Positions 1 to 8,999 of a stretch of DNA of 64,000 bases are shown here, piece after piece. A program made the position numbers and the translations under genes. Origin of the DNA: Nocardia sp. NBC_01730 (GTDB lineage Bacteria > Actinomycetota > Actinomycetes > Mycobacteriales > Mycobacteriaceae); NCBI RefSeq assembly GCF_035920445.1, contig NZ_CP109162.1, forward strand, positions 1,798,001-1,862,000, written 5' to 3'. Within the stretch, counting starts at the first letter, position 1, and each line of letters begins with the position of its first letter. The notes under the pieces are model-generated. The model made no database searches, had not been told where the DNA came from, and was given only the letters and a program-made list of their open reading frames with translations.

Positions 1-819
1 CCGAGTGCGGGGCAGAGTGGCTGCTGAGCAAGTTGTTCGGGATGAACCTCCGATCGCGCTCATAGGGCGGTCGGGTTGGGCGAAGCCCGCTTGGTCGATG
101 CCGTGCCCGCCGGCCTTGTTCCATAGGGATCGGCGCCAGGCGTCGGCAATGGCTTCGTCAGCGGATTCTGCGTCGCGATCCTGGTCGCGAACCAGGGGCC
201 TGAGGTCGGTCTCGTCATTGGCGAACAGACAGTCGCGGACCATGCCGTCGGCGGTGAGTCGCACGCGATCGCAGTCGCCGCAGAAGGGACGAGTGACCGA
301 GGCGATCAATCCGATGGTGCCGGCCCGCCGTCGACGAGCCACCGTTCGGCGGGGTCGTGGTGGCGGGGGCGCGGGTCCGCGGTGAGGGTGTACCGGCGTC
401 GCAGCCGGGTCAAGACCTCGTCGGCGGTGATCATTGCTGATCGGTGCGGTGGCGGTGGTGTGACCGCAGTGAATGACAGTGCCCTCGGCGGTAAGGATCT
501 GACCGTCGGTGGCTACCGATCGGATGTAGTTGACCTTCAGTTCCAGGGTGGTGTAGCCGAGGCCGGCGGGCAGGGTGGTGTGCACCGCGCAGCCCATCGC
601 CGAGTCCAACATGGTGGCGGCGATGCCGCCGTGGACGGTTCCAAGTGGATTGGCGAAGTCGGGGACGGTGCTCAGGGTGAAGCCCACGCGGCCGCGTTCG
701 ACCTCGGTCAGCTCCATGCCCAACAGGTGCCCGATCGAGGGAACATCATGTGGGCGAACGGTTTTGATCCATTGCATCAGTTCCAAGCCGGACAGGGCAG
801 CGATGTCGGTGCTGGTCAC
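1..819 (-). pseudogene. moaA: PaaI-type hotdog thioesterase front joined to a MoaA tail
   Basis: Reading leftward from a GTG at 819, the first ~125 codons are a PaaI-like hotdog thioesterase, with the family core NPLGTVHGGIAATMLDSAMG followed by LPAGLGYTTLELKVNYIRSV. The match stops after TVIHCGHTTATA, where the last strand of the fold should follow. The DNA then switches to the end of moaA (GTP 3',8-cyclase, molybdenum-cofactor synthesis). First comes an out-of-frame piece (434 to 306, EVLTRLRRRYTLTADP), then, back in the thioesterase frame, RPFCGDCDRVRLTADG with the second Fe-S cysteines and the C-terminal QPDRPMSAIGG. The frame runs off the left edge without a stop. The GTG overlaps the stop of the upstream oxidoreductase (GTGA), so the genes were once co-translated. 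I infer a deletion that removed the end of the thioesterase and most of moaA. Neither half is likely to work. Confidence 0.75.
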
Positions 820-3104
820 CGGAGCACTCCCGCGGTCGACGAGGTCATCTCGGTGGTGGTCACCGGCTCGATGCGGGCTGGGACGTTCTTGTGCCACGGG
901 GCGCCGGAGATGGGGTCGCGGCGGCGGGCATCGGTGAGCTGGTTGAGCGCGACCCCGACCATGGCACCGTCGTCGCTGTGGTCGAGTCCGAAGCCGTTGG
1001 GCAGGGCCGCGTGCCCGGCCTGCATGCGCTCGTCGATCTCGACCGAGGCCAGTGCGGAGGTGCGTTCGGTGACGACTCGAGCCTGGTCACCATTGCCGAG
1101 TCCGACCGCCTCGGCGTCGGGCGGCTGATTCGAGGGCGCCGTCGGTGTCGCGCAACCGCCAACGGTCGTCGTGGATGATCGTGTTTGCGGTGAACGGACG
1201 CCGTTGCCCCGCGGCAAGGACGACAGGGAATTCTGCACTGGTCTGCTCTGCGGTGCTCGGATCGAGCTCGTCGAGGATGCTCAGCAGTGCAGGGATCGCG
1301 AGCGGGAACCGTTTGTCGGGATGGGGCAGGTAGTCCCAGGCGTCGTCTTGGCGGTCCTCGGTGAAGACCACCCCGGATCGTCCCGCCACGATGGCATCGA
1401 ACAACGCGTCAGCGTTGGCGTGCCCGGCTCGTCGCATCGCGTCGGGATAGGTGCGGGCCGTCCGTTGAGCCAGCGCCCACAGCACTGCGGCGGCACACGC
1501 GTTGTCGGGCAGGGTCGGGCCCAGCGTTTCGTACAACAGGAACGGCGCCATCGCCAGGTTCTTCTTGTCCATCACGACCAAGGCCGCGAACGCTGTCCGG
1601 AACGGTGTACGGCCCCACCTGGCCGCGGCTCGCAGCACGGCCAGTGGCACAGGTTTGACCGCGTGCAACTGCCTGGTCAGCCGTGCGTAGATCTCAGGTT
1701 CGGGCAGCGTGCCCGGCAACGGGTCCAGTACCGGCGCGCGCAGGTGGCAGCTGTTGCGGGGGAACTCGAAGTTGAAGAAGGTCGCCTCGTACTTCTCGTA
1801 CGGGGAGGCCGCGGGCAGGACATAGTCGGCCAGGCGCGCGGTCTCGGTCATGGTGACGTCGATGACGACGACGAACTCGAGCTCCTGCAGCGCCCGGCGG
1901 AACATCTGCGAATCGGCCAATGAGTGTGCGGAGTTGGAGGATTCGATCAGGATCGCCCGGAAGCGGTCTGGATGCTCTGTCACGATTTCTTCGGCGATGA
2001 CGTTGCACGACACCAGGCCCGCGGGCATCGATGCGCCGGTGACCGGGGTGCTGCGCATGCGTGTCGAGTAGTCGCCGAGTGGAAACATCCACGTATGCGG
2101 CTGCATCGCACCCCTTTTGCGAAGTTGCCGGTGACCAGCCAGATCAGCTTGTTCAGGTAGGAGATCAGGGTGCTGTTGGGGCTTTGCTGCACGCCGAGGT
2201 CCTCATAGGTCGACACGCTCGCCGCGGTGCCGATGCGGGTGGCTGCGCGACGCAGTAGTTGTTCGTCGACTCCGCACACTGCGGCGTGGGCACTGATGTC
2301 GATGGCGCGCACCGACGCGGCGACCACGTCGAAGTCACGGGTGTGTTCGGCCAGGAAACGGTGATCGAGGAGGTCCTGCTCGACCAGGATCGCCGACAGG
2401 CACCAGGCGTCGGTGCCGGGTTTGACCTGCAGGTGGAAGTCGGCGAGGTCGGCGGTTTCGGTGCGGATCGGATCGATGACGATCATGCTGCGAGCCGGGT
2501 CTTTGCCGATTTCCTTGAGCACGGTGCGGGCTCGGGCGACGCCATGGCTCTGGAAAGGGTTCTTGCCGATGAACACCAACACTTCGGCGCGCTCGAAGTC
2601 GCCGTGGGTCTGACCGCCGGTGAAGTGTGCGTCGACCCAGGCCTCACCGGTCTTCTCCTGGACCAGCGGATTAGAGCGGTACCGCGAGCCCAGCGCTTTG
2701 AGAAACGGGCCGGCATAGGCGCCGCCGAGGTGGTTGCCCTGACCGCTGCCGCCATAGAAGAAGATCTTGTCCCCGCCGTGGGTATTGCGCACCGCGGCGA
2801 ACCGTTGTGCGACCTCGGCGATCGCGGTGTCCCAGTCCACGGGGGTGAAAGAGCCGTCGGCTTCCCGCCGCAACGGGGTGGTCAAGCGCTGACTGCCGTT
2901 TTGGTAGTGGTCTAGGCGCAGCGCCTTGTTGCAGGTGTAGCCGTGGGTGGACACATGGTCCTTGTCCCCACGGATTTTTCGGAAGGTCCGCTGCCCTTCG
3001 GCGGTGAGGATCTGCACCCCGCAGTTGTTCTCGCACAGGATGCACGCCGATTTGTGCCAGGTGCCGTCTTCGGTATCCGTGCCGGGGGGCATGGTGAGGC
3101 TCAC
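816..3104 (-). pseudogene. Molybdopterin oxidoreductase (FdhF/BisC-like) with two frame breaks
   Basis: A roughly 750-residue molybdopterin enzyme of the formate-dehydrogenase/nitrate-reductase superfamily, read in three frames. The N-terminal third (3104 to about 2110) carries the [4Fe-4S] motif CILCENNCGVQI plus GYTCNKALRLDHYQNG and the MGD-binding core. The middle (about 2110 to 1130) has MTETARLADYVLPAASPYEK. The end (about 1130 to 816) is the C-terminal MGD-binding domain, LPNGFGLD. The first break sits at a run of four A and four G (minus strand, about 2110-2117). One extra G there would restore NFAKGGAMQPHTW. The second is near 1130, at GALE/SNQPPDAEAVGLG. GTG 3104 and ATG 3092 are both possible starts. 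Its 3' neighbour is the thioesterase/moaA scrap, which fits a lost molybdenum-enzyme locus. The breaks could also be sequencing indels. Confidence 0.8.
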
Positions 3105-3239
3105 CTTCTTCTCGGATGGCGGATAGCGGGGATGTGAGCGAGAGCAACCCGGCCAGGATTGCCGTGAACTCTCCGGCCCGGCGGCCGGTTGAGCAGTGCG
3201 GACTCAGACTTCGGTAGCCGGTGCAAGACGCCAAATATA

Positions 3240-3278
3240 AGAGCACATGCTCCATAATTGAACCAGAGCACGTGCTCT
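3240..3278. promoter_or_regulatory. Two operator-like palindromes before the oxidoreductase
   Basis: AGAGCACATGCTCC (3240-3253) and the perfect palindrome AGAGCACGTGCTCT (3265-3278) lie 25 bases apart, upstream of the minus-strand molybdopterin gene. A third copy sits just before the divergent TetR gene. I infer that the TetR protein binds them. Confidence 0.7.
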
Positions 3279-3374
3279 AATTCTCGAGTGAGCAACGTCA
3301 CCGGGTCCATGTCGACGCAGCACGAGGCGCTGAGCTGGGAAAATGTCACCCCGAGCGCGCCATAGGGCAATTAT

Positions 3375-3388
3375 AGAGCGAGTGCTCT
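3375..3388. promoter_or_regulatory. Third operator copy at the TetR promoter
   Basis: AGAGCGAGTGCTCT matches the two sites at 3240-3278 and ends 14 bases before the ATG of the TetR gene. This placement is typical of autoregulation. Confidence 0.65.
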
Positions 3389-3402
3389 GTTATGCTCCGA
3401 TC

Positions 3403-4041
3403 ATGCCTCGCCCTCGCGTACATGCCCTGGATCCGCTCATGGATGCCGCCGCACAGCTGGCAGTCGACTCCGGACCCGCTGCGGTCACTGTCCGCGCGCT
3501 CTCGGAGGTCACCTCCGTGTCCAACGGCGTGATCTATCACGCCTTCGGCTCCCGCGCCGGGCTGATGGGGCGGGTCTGGCTGCGCGCCGCGCAGCGATTT
3601 CTGACTCTGCAGCGCGAGGCGGTCGATCGTGCGCTGGCCGCGGGCAGATCCCACGAAGACGCCATCGAGGCGGTCGTCGCCGCTGCCGACACACCCGCCG
3701 AATTCCTCATCCAGCAACCGGTCTCAGGGCGTTTCCTGCTGACCGTGCCTCGCCGGGAACTCCTCGGTTCCAGCGAGATCCCCGACGACATCGCCGAGGA
3801 GTTACGCCGGCTCGATCAGACCCTGGCCGAGCTGTTCGTGAATCTATCGCGCGGCGTGTTCGACCGCGCCGACCGTGAGGCCGTGGCCGTCATCCGCGAT
3901 TGCGTGGTGGAACTGCCCACCGCGCTGCTGCTGCGAGGCCGCCGAAACCCCGATCCCGCAGTGCGCCAACGCCTCGCAGCCGCGGTCCGCGCGGTACTGG
4001 CCCAACCTCTCCCCGCCACCACCCCCACCACAACGAAGTGA
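3403..4041 (+). CDS. TetR/AcrR-family repressor
   Basis: A 212-residue regulator. Residues 10-55 form the TetR helix-turn-helix, with AVTVRALSEVTSVSNGVIYHAFGSRAGLMGRVW as its recognisable core (VSNGVIYHAFG is the recognition helix region). The remainder is the variable ligand-binding domain. The ATG at 3403 is preferred over the in-frame upstream start at 3343 because homology begins at MPRPRVHALDPLMDAA and the operator at 3375-3388 lies directly before it. The gene is divergent from the molybdopterin gene and runs into a crotonase and a DUF4442 hotdog protein with short gaps. This suggests it controls an acyl-CoA-type operon downstream, the oxidoreductase upstream, or both. The ligand is unknown. 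Confidence 0.85.
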   Translation: MPRPRVHALDPLMDAAAQLAVDSGPAAVTVRALSEVTSVSNGVIYHAFGSRAGLMGRVWLRAAQRFLTLQREAVDRALAAGRSHEDAIEAVVAAADTPAEFLIQQPVSGRFLLTVPRRELLGSSEIPDDIAEELRRLDQTLAELFVNLSRGVFDRADREAVAVIRDCVVELPTALLLRGRRNPDPAVRQRLAAAVRAVLAQPLPATTPTTTK

Positions 4042-4051
4042 AGGAAACACC

Positions 4052-4686
4052 ATGACCGCGAACCTGCACTACCAGGACAAGATCGCCGTGCTGACCCTCG
4101 GAGCCGACGAGAACCGTTTCTCCCCGGACTGGCTCGACACCTCGACGCCGTCGGGCGCGACGCTCGAGGCTTGGTCACCACCGGCAGCGGGAAGTTCTAC
4201 TCCAACGGCCTGGATCTGGACTGGCTCATGGCCAACGGCGATCGCGCCGAGTGGTACGTCGGCCGCGTCCGGGAACTGTTCGCCCGCATCCTGACTTTTC
4301 TGCTGCCCACCATCGCCGCGGTCAACGGCCACACCTTCGGCGCAGGCGCGATGCTGGCCATCGCCCACGACTATCGCGTGATGCGGGAAGACCGCGGCTA
4401 CTACTGCTTCCCCGAGGTCGACATCAACGTCCCCTTCACCCCCGGCATGGCCGCCCTCATCCAGGCCAAGCTCAGCTCCCAAGCGGCAGTGACCGCCATG
4501 ACCACCGGGCACCGTTTCAGCGGCCCGGACGCGTTAACCGCCAGCCTCGTCGACGCCACCGCCCCCGAGACCGAGGTCCTCACGACCGCCATCGACCGGA
4601 TCACCCCCATCCTCGACAAGAACCCGGCAAGGCTGGCCGCCATCAAAACCACCATGTACAGCGCCGTCACCGCAACCCTGCGCTGA
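4052..4686 (+). pseudogene. Enoyl-CoA hydratase/isomerase family protein, frame-broken
   Basis: A crotonase-fold protein read in two frames. It starts at ATG 4052 as MTANLHYQDKIAVLTLGADENRFSPDW. Around 4142 the frame shifts by one base, and from there LDAVGRDARGLVTTGSGKFYSNGL leads into the CoA-binding/oxyanion part (VNGHTFGAGAMLAIAHDYRV) and a normal C-terminus. One extra base between DT and LDAV would join the parts. The segment at the join is also several residues shorter than usual. It follows the TetR gene by 10 bases and precedes DUF4442, so it was probably part of the regulated operon. Without a frame correction the product would be a short N-terminal peptide. A TTG at 4171 could start only the C-terminal part. 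Confidence 0.75.
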
Positions 4687-4724
4687 TACAGCTCGAACCG
4701 ATCACAACCAAAGGAGGTCAATCG

Positions 4725-5213
4725 ATGACCACCACCCAGGCCCCAGCGGCCGGCGCCAACCTCGCTCTGTGGAACACGCTGCAACGCTTGCCATTCGGCA
4801 ACTGGCTGTTCACCCAGGCACTGTGCCTGAAAGCCCCCTACTTCCGCAGCGTGCACCCGCTGATCCTCGAGCTGCGACCCGGCCTGTGCCGAGTCAGCGC
4901 ACCCAACCGGCGCAGCGTCCACAACCACCTCGGCAGCTACCACGCCATTGCATCGTGCAACATGGCCGAACTCGCCGGCGGCATGATGACCGACGCCACC
5001 ATTCCCGCCACCCACCGGTGGATACCGGTCGGCATGACGGTCGAATACAAGTCCAAGTCCACCACCGCCGTGACCTCGGTCGCTCGCCTCGACCCCATTC
5101 CCGAGTTCGGCGACGACCCCACCGAACTCGTCGTCCCGGTCGATGTCCTCGACGCCGACGGCAACGCCTTCGTCACCGCACGGATCACCATGCACGTCTC
5201 CAAGAAACGGTAG
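4725..5213 (+). CDS. DUF4442 hotdog-fold protein
   Basis: 162 residues with the DUF4442 pattern: an N-terminal helix ending in YFRSVHPLILELRPG, then NRRSVHNHLGSYHAIASCNMAELAGGM, where the HNHLGSxHAxA part corresponds to the hotdog central helix, then strands RWIPVGMTVEYKSK and AFVTARITMHV. Proteins of this family resemble acyl-CoA thioesterases, but their substrate is not established. A strong ribosome site, AAGGAGG, lies at 4711-4717, 7 bases before the ATG. It follows the broken crotonase by 38 bases, so the three-gene run TetR-crotonase-DUF4442 looks like one transcription unit of acyl-CoA handling. Confidence 0.85.
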   Translation: MTTTQAPAAGANLALWNTLQRLPFGNWLFTQALCLKAPYFRSVHPLILELRPGLCRVSAPNRRSVHNHLGSYHAIASCNMAELAGGMMTDATIPATHRWIPVGMTVEYKSKSTTAVTSVARLDPIPEFGDDPTELVVPVDVLDADGNAFVTARITMHVSKKR

Positions 5214-5552
5214 GGCCCGCGCCGCCTTACCTCTGCACGCCATCGAAATCGGGCCACCTCAACGACTCATCGCGGTTGCGCAGTTCGCGGATGGCGCACG
5301 TAGACGTTCAGCTGGGCAACCAGCTGGACGTCTCACAAGTGAACCGTCCAGCAAGGAACTTCCCACGACATGGAACGGTGTTGGCAATGCCCTGAATTAT
5401 ACCGAGCGGTCCGCCCTTTTGGCTGGCGGGCGGAGCGCGGCGATCACCGCGACCCCGGTCAGTGACCGTGTTCGTTCGATCGCCGCGTGTCAGTCGGGGA
5501 GTCCCCATCGAACGCAAACGCTGTCACCAGCCCAGACTCCGACGTCCATCAA
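5214..5552. other. Gap between convergent genes
   Basis: 339 bases between the DUF4442 stop and the stop of the cholesterol-oxidase-like gene on the other strand. I see no convincing gene, hairpin or IS end in it. Confidence 0.5.
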
Positions 5553-7232
5553 CTACCCCCCAGAACGAATGATCTGTTCGATATTGCGCTCAGCCAGCGC
5601 GCTGATCGTCAACGACGGGTTCACTGTTCCGGTGCTGCCGGGCACAGCCGCCCCGTCCATCACGTACAGGCCTCGATAACCACACACCCGACCGTAGCCG
5701 TCCGTCGCGCGTCCGATCACTGCGCCGCCCAACGGATGCGAGGTGATCGAGGCGTCCCCGCCCAAGTCTGGTGGGGCGATGGACAGGCAGCGGCAGTCCG
5801 CCTTGTCGTTGACTTCCTGCGCTCGCGCGAGATAGCCGACAGCGCCGTCTTCGGGCCACTGCAGGTCCACCCGACCGTCGGTCGGGTTGTACACGAACCG
5901 GCCGCGGGTGTCGTCGAGCACTATGCCCAGCGATCCGAGGATGCCGATGTCGCAGGGCGACGCGCCGGGGATGTACCAGTTCTCCAGCGACACAGGTGTG
6001 CCTGTTTCGTCCAGAATCCGGCTCGCGGACGGGGCGCCCTGCGTGCCCACATCAAGCGAGCTGAGCGGCCGCGCCAAGGCGACATCGCCGTTGCTGCCCC
6101 AGCCTTCGCCGATGTGCTCGTTCAGGTTCGGCAGCGCCCCGATCGCCCGCGCGCGCACCAGCAGCTCGGAGGTGCCGATGGAGCCCGCACCGAGAAACAG
6201 CGTGTCGCAGGTCAGCGTCCGGGTGCGGAGCGCCTCGCCGGTAGGTGCCAGCTTGGTCACGGTGACCGTGTAGCGACCCGACTCCCCCGGTTCCTTGGCG
6301 ATGGCGTCCACGCGGTGGCCGGGGTAGATCCGGGCAAAGCCGGTGTCCTCGGCAGAGCGCAGGTAGTTCTGGTTCAAATCGAACTTCGCGCCGTTGGAAT
6401 TGCCGAGGTTCGAACAGCCGACCGTCGCCGACGGCCTCGATCGCAGGGCCAGCTCGTCGCGGATGACGTTCCAGTTCCAAACGCCGTCGATGCGCTGCGG
6501 CGTATAACCGGCCGCGCGGACCTGATCGTCCCAGGCCCGCGAGTGCGCGAACGCGACGGAGTGATAGATGTCGTCCGGCATCGGGCTCAACCGCAACGTC
6601 TTTCGGACCTTGGGGTAGTAGATGTCATGCATCTCGCGGTAGTCGACCACACCGCGGAACACATGGTCGAAGAACCGCTGCTCCGGCTCGATCATCACCC
6701 CGGTGAACACCACCGAGCCACCACCCACACACGCGCCACGCCACACGTCGATGCCTGGGTAACTGGAGACGTCGAGGACCCCGCCGAATGGATCGACCGA
6801 CACGGGGATCCTAGTCGCGCCGGTGAAGGTGGTGCGATGCCAGAAGCCGCGGCCATCCGGAACCGTGTCGGCGGCGAAGATGTCGCGCCACGGATCATTC
6901 GGCCAGCGCGACCCGCGCTCGAGCACCGTGACCTGGGTCCCGGACTGCGCCAGGCGCAGCGCGGTGATCGACGCCCCGAACCCCGATCCGATGACGATCG
7001 CAGGCACATGGTCGGCCGGATCCGGCAGCGGTGCGAAGATCTCCGGGACCAGCAAGCGGTACATCGACGACCTCGAGCTCAGGCCGTAATCTTCGGCCCG
7101 CGCCGTAGACGTGGCCGTCGCAAGCGTGCTTCCACCTGCAAGACTCAGCAGCACAGCAGCCAGGCTGGCACCCTTGACGAAACCGCGCCTGTCCATCGTG
7201 CCCGTCACCTGATCTGAACGCCGCTCCATCAC
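5553..7232 (-). CDS. Cholesterol oxidase-type GMC flavoenzyme, Tat-exported
   Basis: 559 residues. The N-terminus has a twin-arginine signal (DRRGFVKGASLAAVLLSLAGG, RR at 15-16) with a likely AxA cleavage at ARA-ED near residue 47. The FAD dinucleotide motif AIVIGSGFGASITALRLAQ follows at about 79-97. Near the C-terminus are ITSHPLGGAVIGRATDGYG and NPSLTISALAERN, the conserved His and Asn regions of GMC/cholesterol oxidases. Length and layout match the secreted class I (non-covalent FAD) cholesterol oxidases that turn cholesterol into cholest-4-en-3-one and H2O2. Substrate is inferred. GTG 7232 has an upstream GAGGGATAGGG. A start at ATG 7196, directly at MDRRGF, would give a cleaner Tat signal. 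The gene stands alone, with a 24-base palindrome 61 bases upstream. Confidence 0.85.
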   Translation of the reverse strand: MMERRSDQVTGTMDRRGFVKGASLAAVLLSLAGGSTLATATSTARAEDYGLSSRSSMYRLLVPEIFAPLPDPADHVPAIVIGSGFGASITALRLAQSGTQVTVLERGSRWPNDPWRDIFAADTVPDGRGFWHRTTFTGATRIPVSVDPFGGVLDVSSYPGIDVWRGACVGGGSVVFTGVMIEPEQRFFDHVFRGVVDYREMHDIYYPKVRKTLRLSPMPDDIYHSVAFAHSRAWDDQVRAAGYTPQRIDGVWNWNVIRDELALRSRPSATVGCSNLGNSNGAKFDLNQNYLRSAEDTGFARIYPGHRVDAIAKEPGESGRYTVTVTKLAPTGEALRTRTLTCDTLFLGAGSIGTSELLVRARAIGALPNLNEHIGEGWGSNGDVALARPLSSLDVGTQGAPSASRILDETGTPVSLENWYIPGASPCDIGILGSLGIVLDDTRGRFVYNPTDGRVDLQWPEDGAVGYLARAQEVNDKADCRCLSIAPPDLGGDASITSHPLGGAVIGRATDGYGRVCGYRGLYVMDGAAVPGSTGTVNPSLTISALAERNIEQIIRSGG

Positions 7233-7292
7233 ATCCCTATCCCTCTTCGTGAGCGTCCGGAAACTCGGGTTACGCGGGGGCAGGTCCTCAGG

Positions 7293-7316
7293 ACATGGCG
7301 ATGATCATTGCCATGT
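7293..7316. promoter_or_regulatory. 24-base near-perfect palindrome upstream of the oxidase gene
   Basis: The left arm ACATGGCGATGA pairs with the right arm TCATTGCCATGT. Only one base pair of twelve fails to match. It lies 61 bases upstream of the flavoenzyme start and looks like a dimeric repressor operator. No regulator gene for it is visible nearby. Confidence 0.6.
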
Positions 7317-7560
7317 GCATCGTTGGTGCTTGCTGCTCCAGGCAAAGGTCCTGTCGGCCACCTTACCTGCGTACCGGCGCCACGAAGCCGCGTTCGACCA
7401 CCGTGACAACCATGCCCAGCGCCTTCCGGCCCCGGACCACCAACATCGCCGACGACGGCTAGCTCAAGAATAACTAGCCGACCGCGAGGGGCCGGGACCG
7501 GCCAGGTGAGGTGCCCGGTTCCCTCCGGACAGTGACCCCTCGTAGGGTTGGTTACTCGAA

Positions 7561-7872
7561 GTGAGAGGGAAACGGGTCGTGGGTCATCAGAGGAGAAAGT
7601 ACTCGCCCGAATATAAGGACGAGGCAGTGAAGATGGTGCTGGAGAATCCGGGACGTCCGATCGCGTCGATCGCGCGGGATCTCGGAATTCATGAGGCGAC
7701 GTTGGGCAATTGGGTGTCTCGGTATCGGGAAAGGAATCCGGGCGCGGAGGAACCGTTGACGGTTTCGGAGCGGGCTCGGTTGCGGGAGTTGGAGCGGGAG
7801 AATCGCGAGCTGCGCATGAAGGCTGAGTTTTTGGAAAAAGCGGCCGCCTTCTTCGCGAGCCGCCAGCAGTGA
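7561..7872 (+). CDS. IS3 transposase OrfA
   Basis: 103 residues. It has an N-terminal helix-turn-helix (RKYSPEYKDEAVKMVLENPG, then IASIARDLGIHEATLGNWV) followed by the leucine-zipper-like segment ERARLRELERENRELRMKAEFLEKA typical of IS3 OrfA. The run TTTTTGGAAAAAGCGG near 7828 is the kind of A-rich slippery stretch at which IS3 elements make the OrfAB fusion by -1 frameshifting. Its stop overlaps the GTG of orfB (GTGA at 7869). GTG 7561 is taken as the start, although GTG 7579 is also possible. Confidence 0.85.
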   Translation: MRGKRVVGHQRRKYSPEYKDEAVKMVLENPGRPIASIARDLGIHEATLGNWVSRYRERNPGAEEPLTVSERARLRELERENRELRMKAEFLEKAAAFFASRQQ

Positions 7873-8786
7873 GATATACATTCATCGCAGAGATGGACGC
7901 GGAGAAGGCGTATCCGGTTGCCTTCATGTGCACGAATCTGAATGTGTCGAGATCGGGGTACTACGAATGGTGTTCCCGTCCGGTGTCGGAGACCGAGAAA
8001 TGGCGTGAAGATCTGAAACTGATGATCCGGGCAATCTTCGACGACAGTCACGGCACCTACGGGTATCGGCGCATCCATGCGGTGCTGGTGGCCTCGGGCT
8101 ACGCCGTGGACGACGATACCGTCCGCCGGCTGATGCGTGAGCTTGATCTGGTGCCCTGCCAGCCGAAACCGTGGCGGCCGGCGACCACCGAGGCCGACAT
8201 CAACCACCGAATCCCCGACCTCGTACGCCGCGACTTCACCGCCGAAGCGCCGGGCGAGAAATTCGTCTCCGATGTCACCTATATTCGAACACAGGAAGGC
8301 TGGATCTATTTGGCGACCGTGATCGATTGTTACACGAAAATGGTGGCAGGCTGGTCCATGGCCGACCATTACCGAACCTCGCTGATCGAGGACGCGCTCG
8401 ACATGGCGCTCGCCCGGTGACCTCCCGCATCCAGTCCGATGGCCTTCCCATAACACCCTCCGTGACCTCGGGTGTTGCGTCCACCGGTTGAGCCTGAGAA
8501 CTACACCAGCTACGATTTCGGCAAGAAGCTGAGGAGCATGGACATGCGTCAATCCGTCGGCCGCACTGGCGTGTGCTGGGATAACTGCATGGCCGAATCG
8601 TTCTTCGGTGCCCTGAAGAATGAGTGGCTACACCGCGTGACGTTCCTCACCCGCGGCCAGGCACGGCGCGCAGTTGTAGAATACATCGAGACATTCTACA
8701 ATCGGAAACGAATCCACTCGGGGATCAACTACAAGACCCCGATACAGGTTCATGCCGATTATCTGAATCGGCAGGCAGCAGCATGA
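7869..8786 (+). pseudogene. IS3 transposase OrfB, catalytic core interrupted
   Basis: The N-terminal piece (7869-8420) runs from the HTH_21-like region (YGYRRIHAVLVASGYAVDDDTVRRLM) to the first catalytic aspartate in FVSDVTYIRT and stops at LDMALAR. The C-terminal piece resumes in another frame at about 8499 (NYTSYDFGKKL) and keeps the final catalytic glutamate in DNCMAESFFGALKNEWLH, ending QVHADYLNRQAAA. The second aspartate, normally in HSDRGSNYTS, is gone. In its place are about 80 bases derived from a different IS. The enzyme lacks part of its DDE triad and its frame is lost. Confidence 0.85.
8419..8498 (-). mobile_element. Scrap of a second IS (IS30-like transposase N-terminus) inside OrfB
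   Basis: On the minus strand a GTG at 8484 begins MDATPEVTEGVMGRPSDWMREVTGR, which resembles the start of actinobacterial IS30-type transposases (MGRPSDWMREVTGR). It ends abruptly where IS3 sequence resumes. It replaces the IS3 segment coding for the second catalytic aspartate. The family call rests on recall of the motif. Confidence 0.45.
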
Positions 8787-8843
8787 AATAGCCCTTCAGG
8801 GTACTGTCCGGAATCCGCCGGGCCCCTCAAGGTCCCAGTCGAG

Positions 8844-8873
8844 GAAGGCAACGGGCTGAAGCACGTTGCCTTC
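8844..8873. terminator. 10-base inverted repeat after the IS3 element
   Basis: GAAGGCAACG (8844-8853) pairs perfectly with CGTTGCCTTC (8864-8873) around a 10-base loop. No T-run follows, so it may be a weak terminator or a leftover IS structure. Confidence 0.4.
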
Positions 8874-8999
8874 GTTGCGATACAAGTCTGAGCGGAATAC
8901 TTCAGGCAGGCTCCTCCTGCTCCACGACCCGGACGAGGCTCCGCGCTCGGAGGAAAAACTCAGGATGTCGGACCTCTTACCCCTCGCGGTAACGGCGCG

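Larger units (their letters stand above)
7524..8812 (+). mobile_element. IS3-family insertion sequence, defective
   Basis: The ends are inverted repeats: TCCGGACAGTGACCCCT at 7524-7540 and AGGGTACTGTCCGGA at 8798-8812, whose reverse complement begins TCCGGACAGT. The element carries the usual overlapping orfA and orfB. No clear 3-base target duplication is seen (CCC left, ATC right). About 80 bases inside orfB are replaced by part of another IS, so the element should not be able to move by itself. Confidence 0.8.

Noticed and set aside
5487..7217. 576-codon open frame on the plus strand
   Set aside because: Antisense to the cholesterol-oxidase-like gene, whose Tat signal, FAD motif and GMC motifs are unmistakable.
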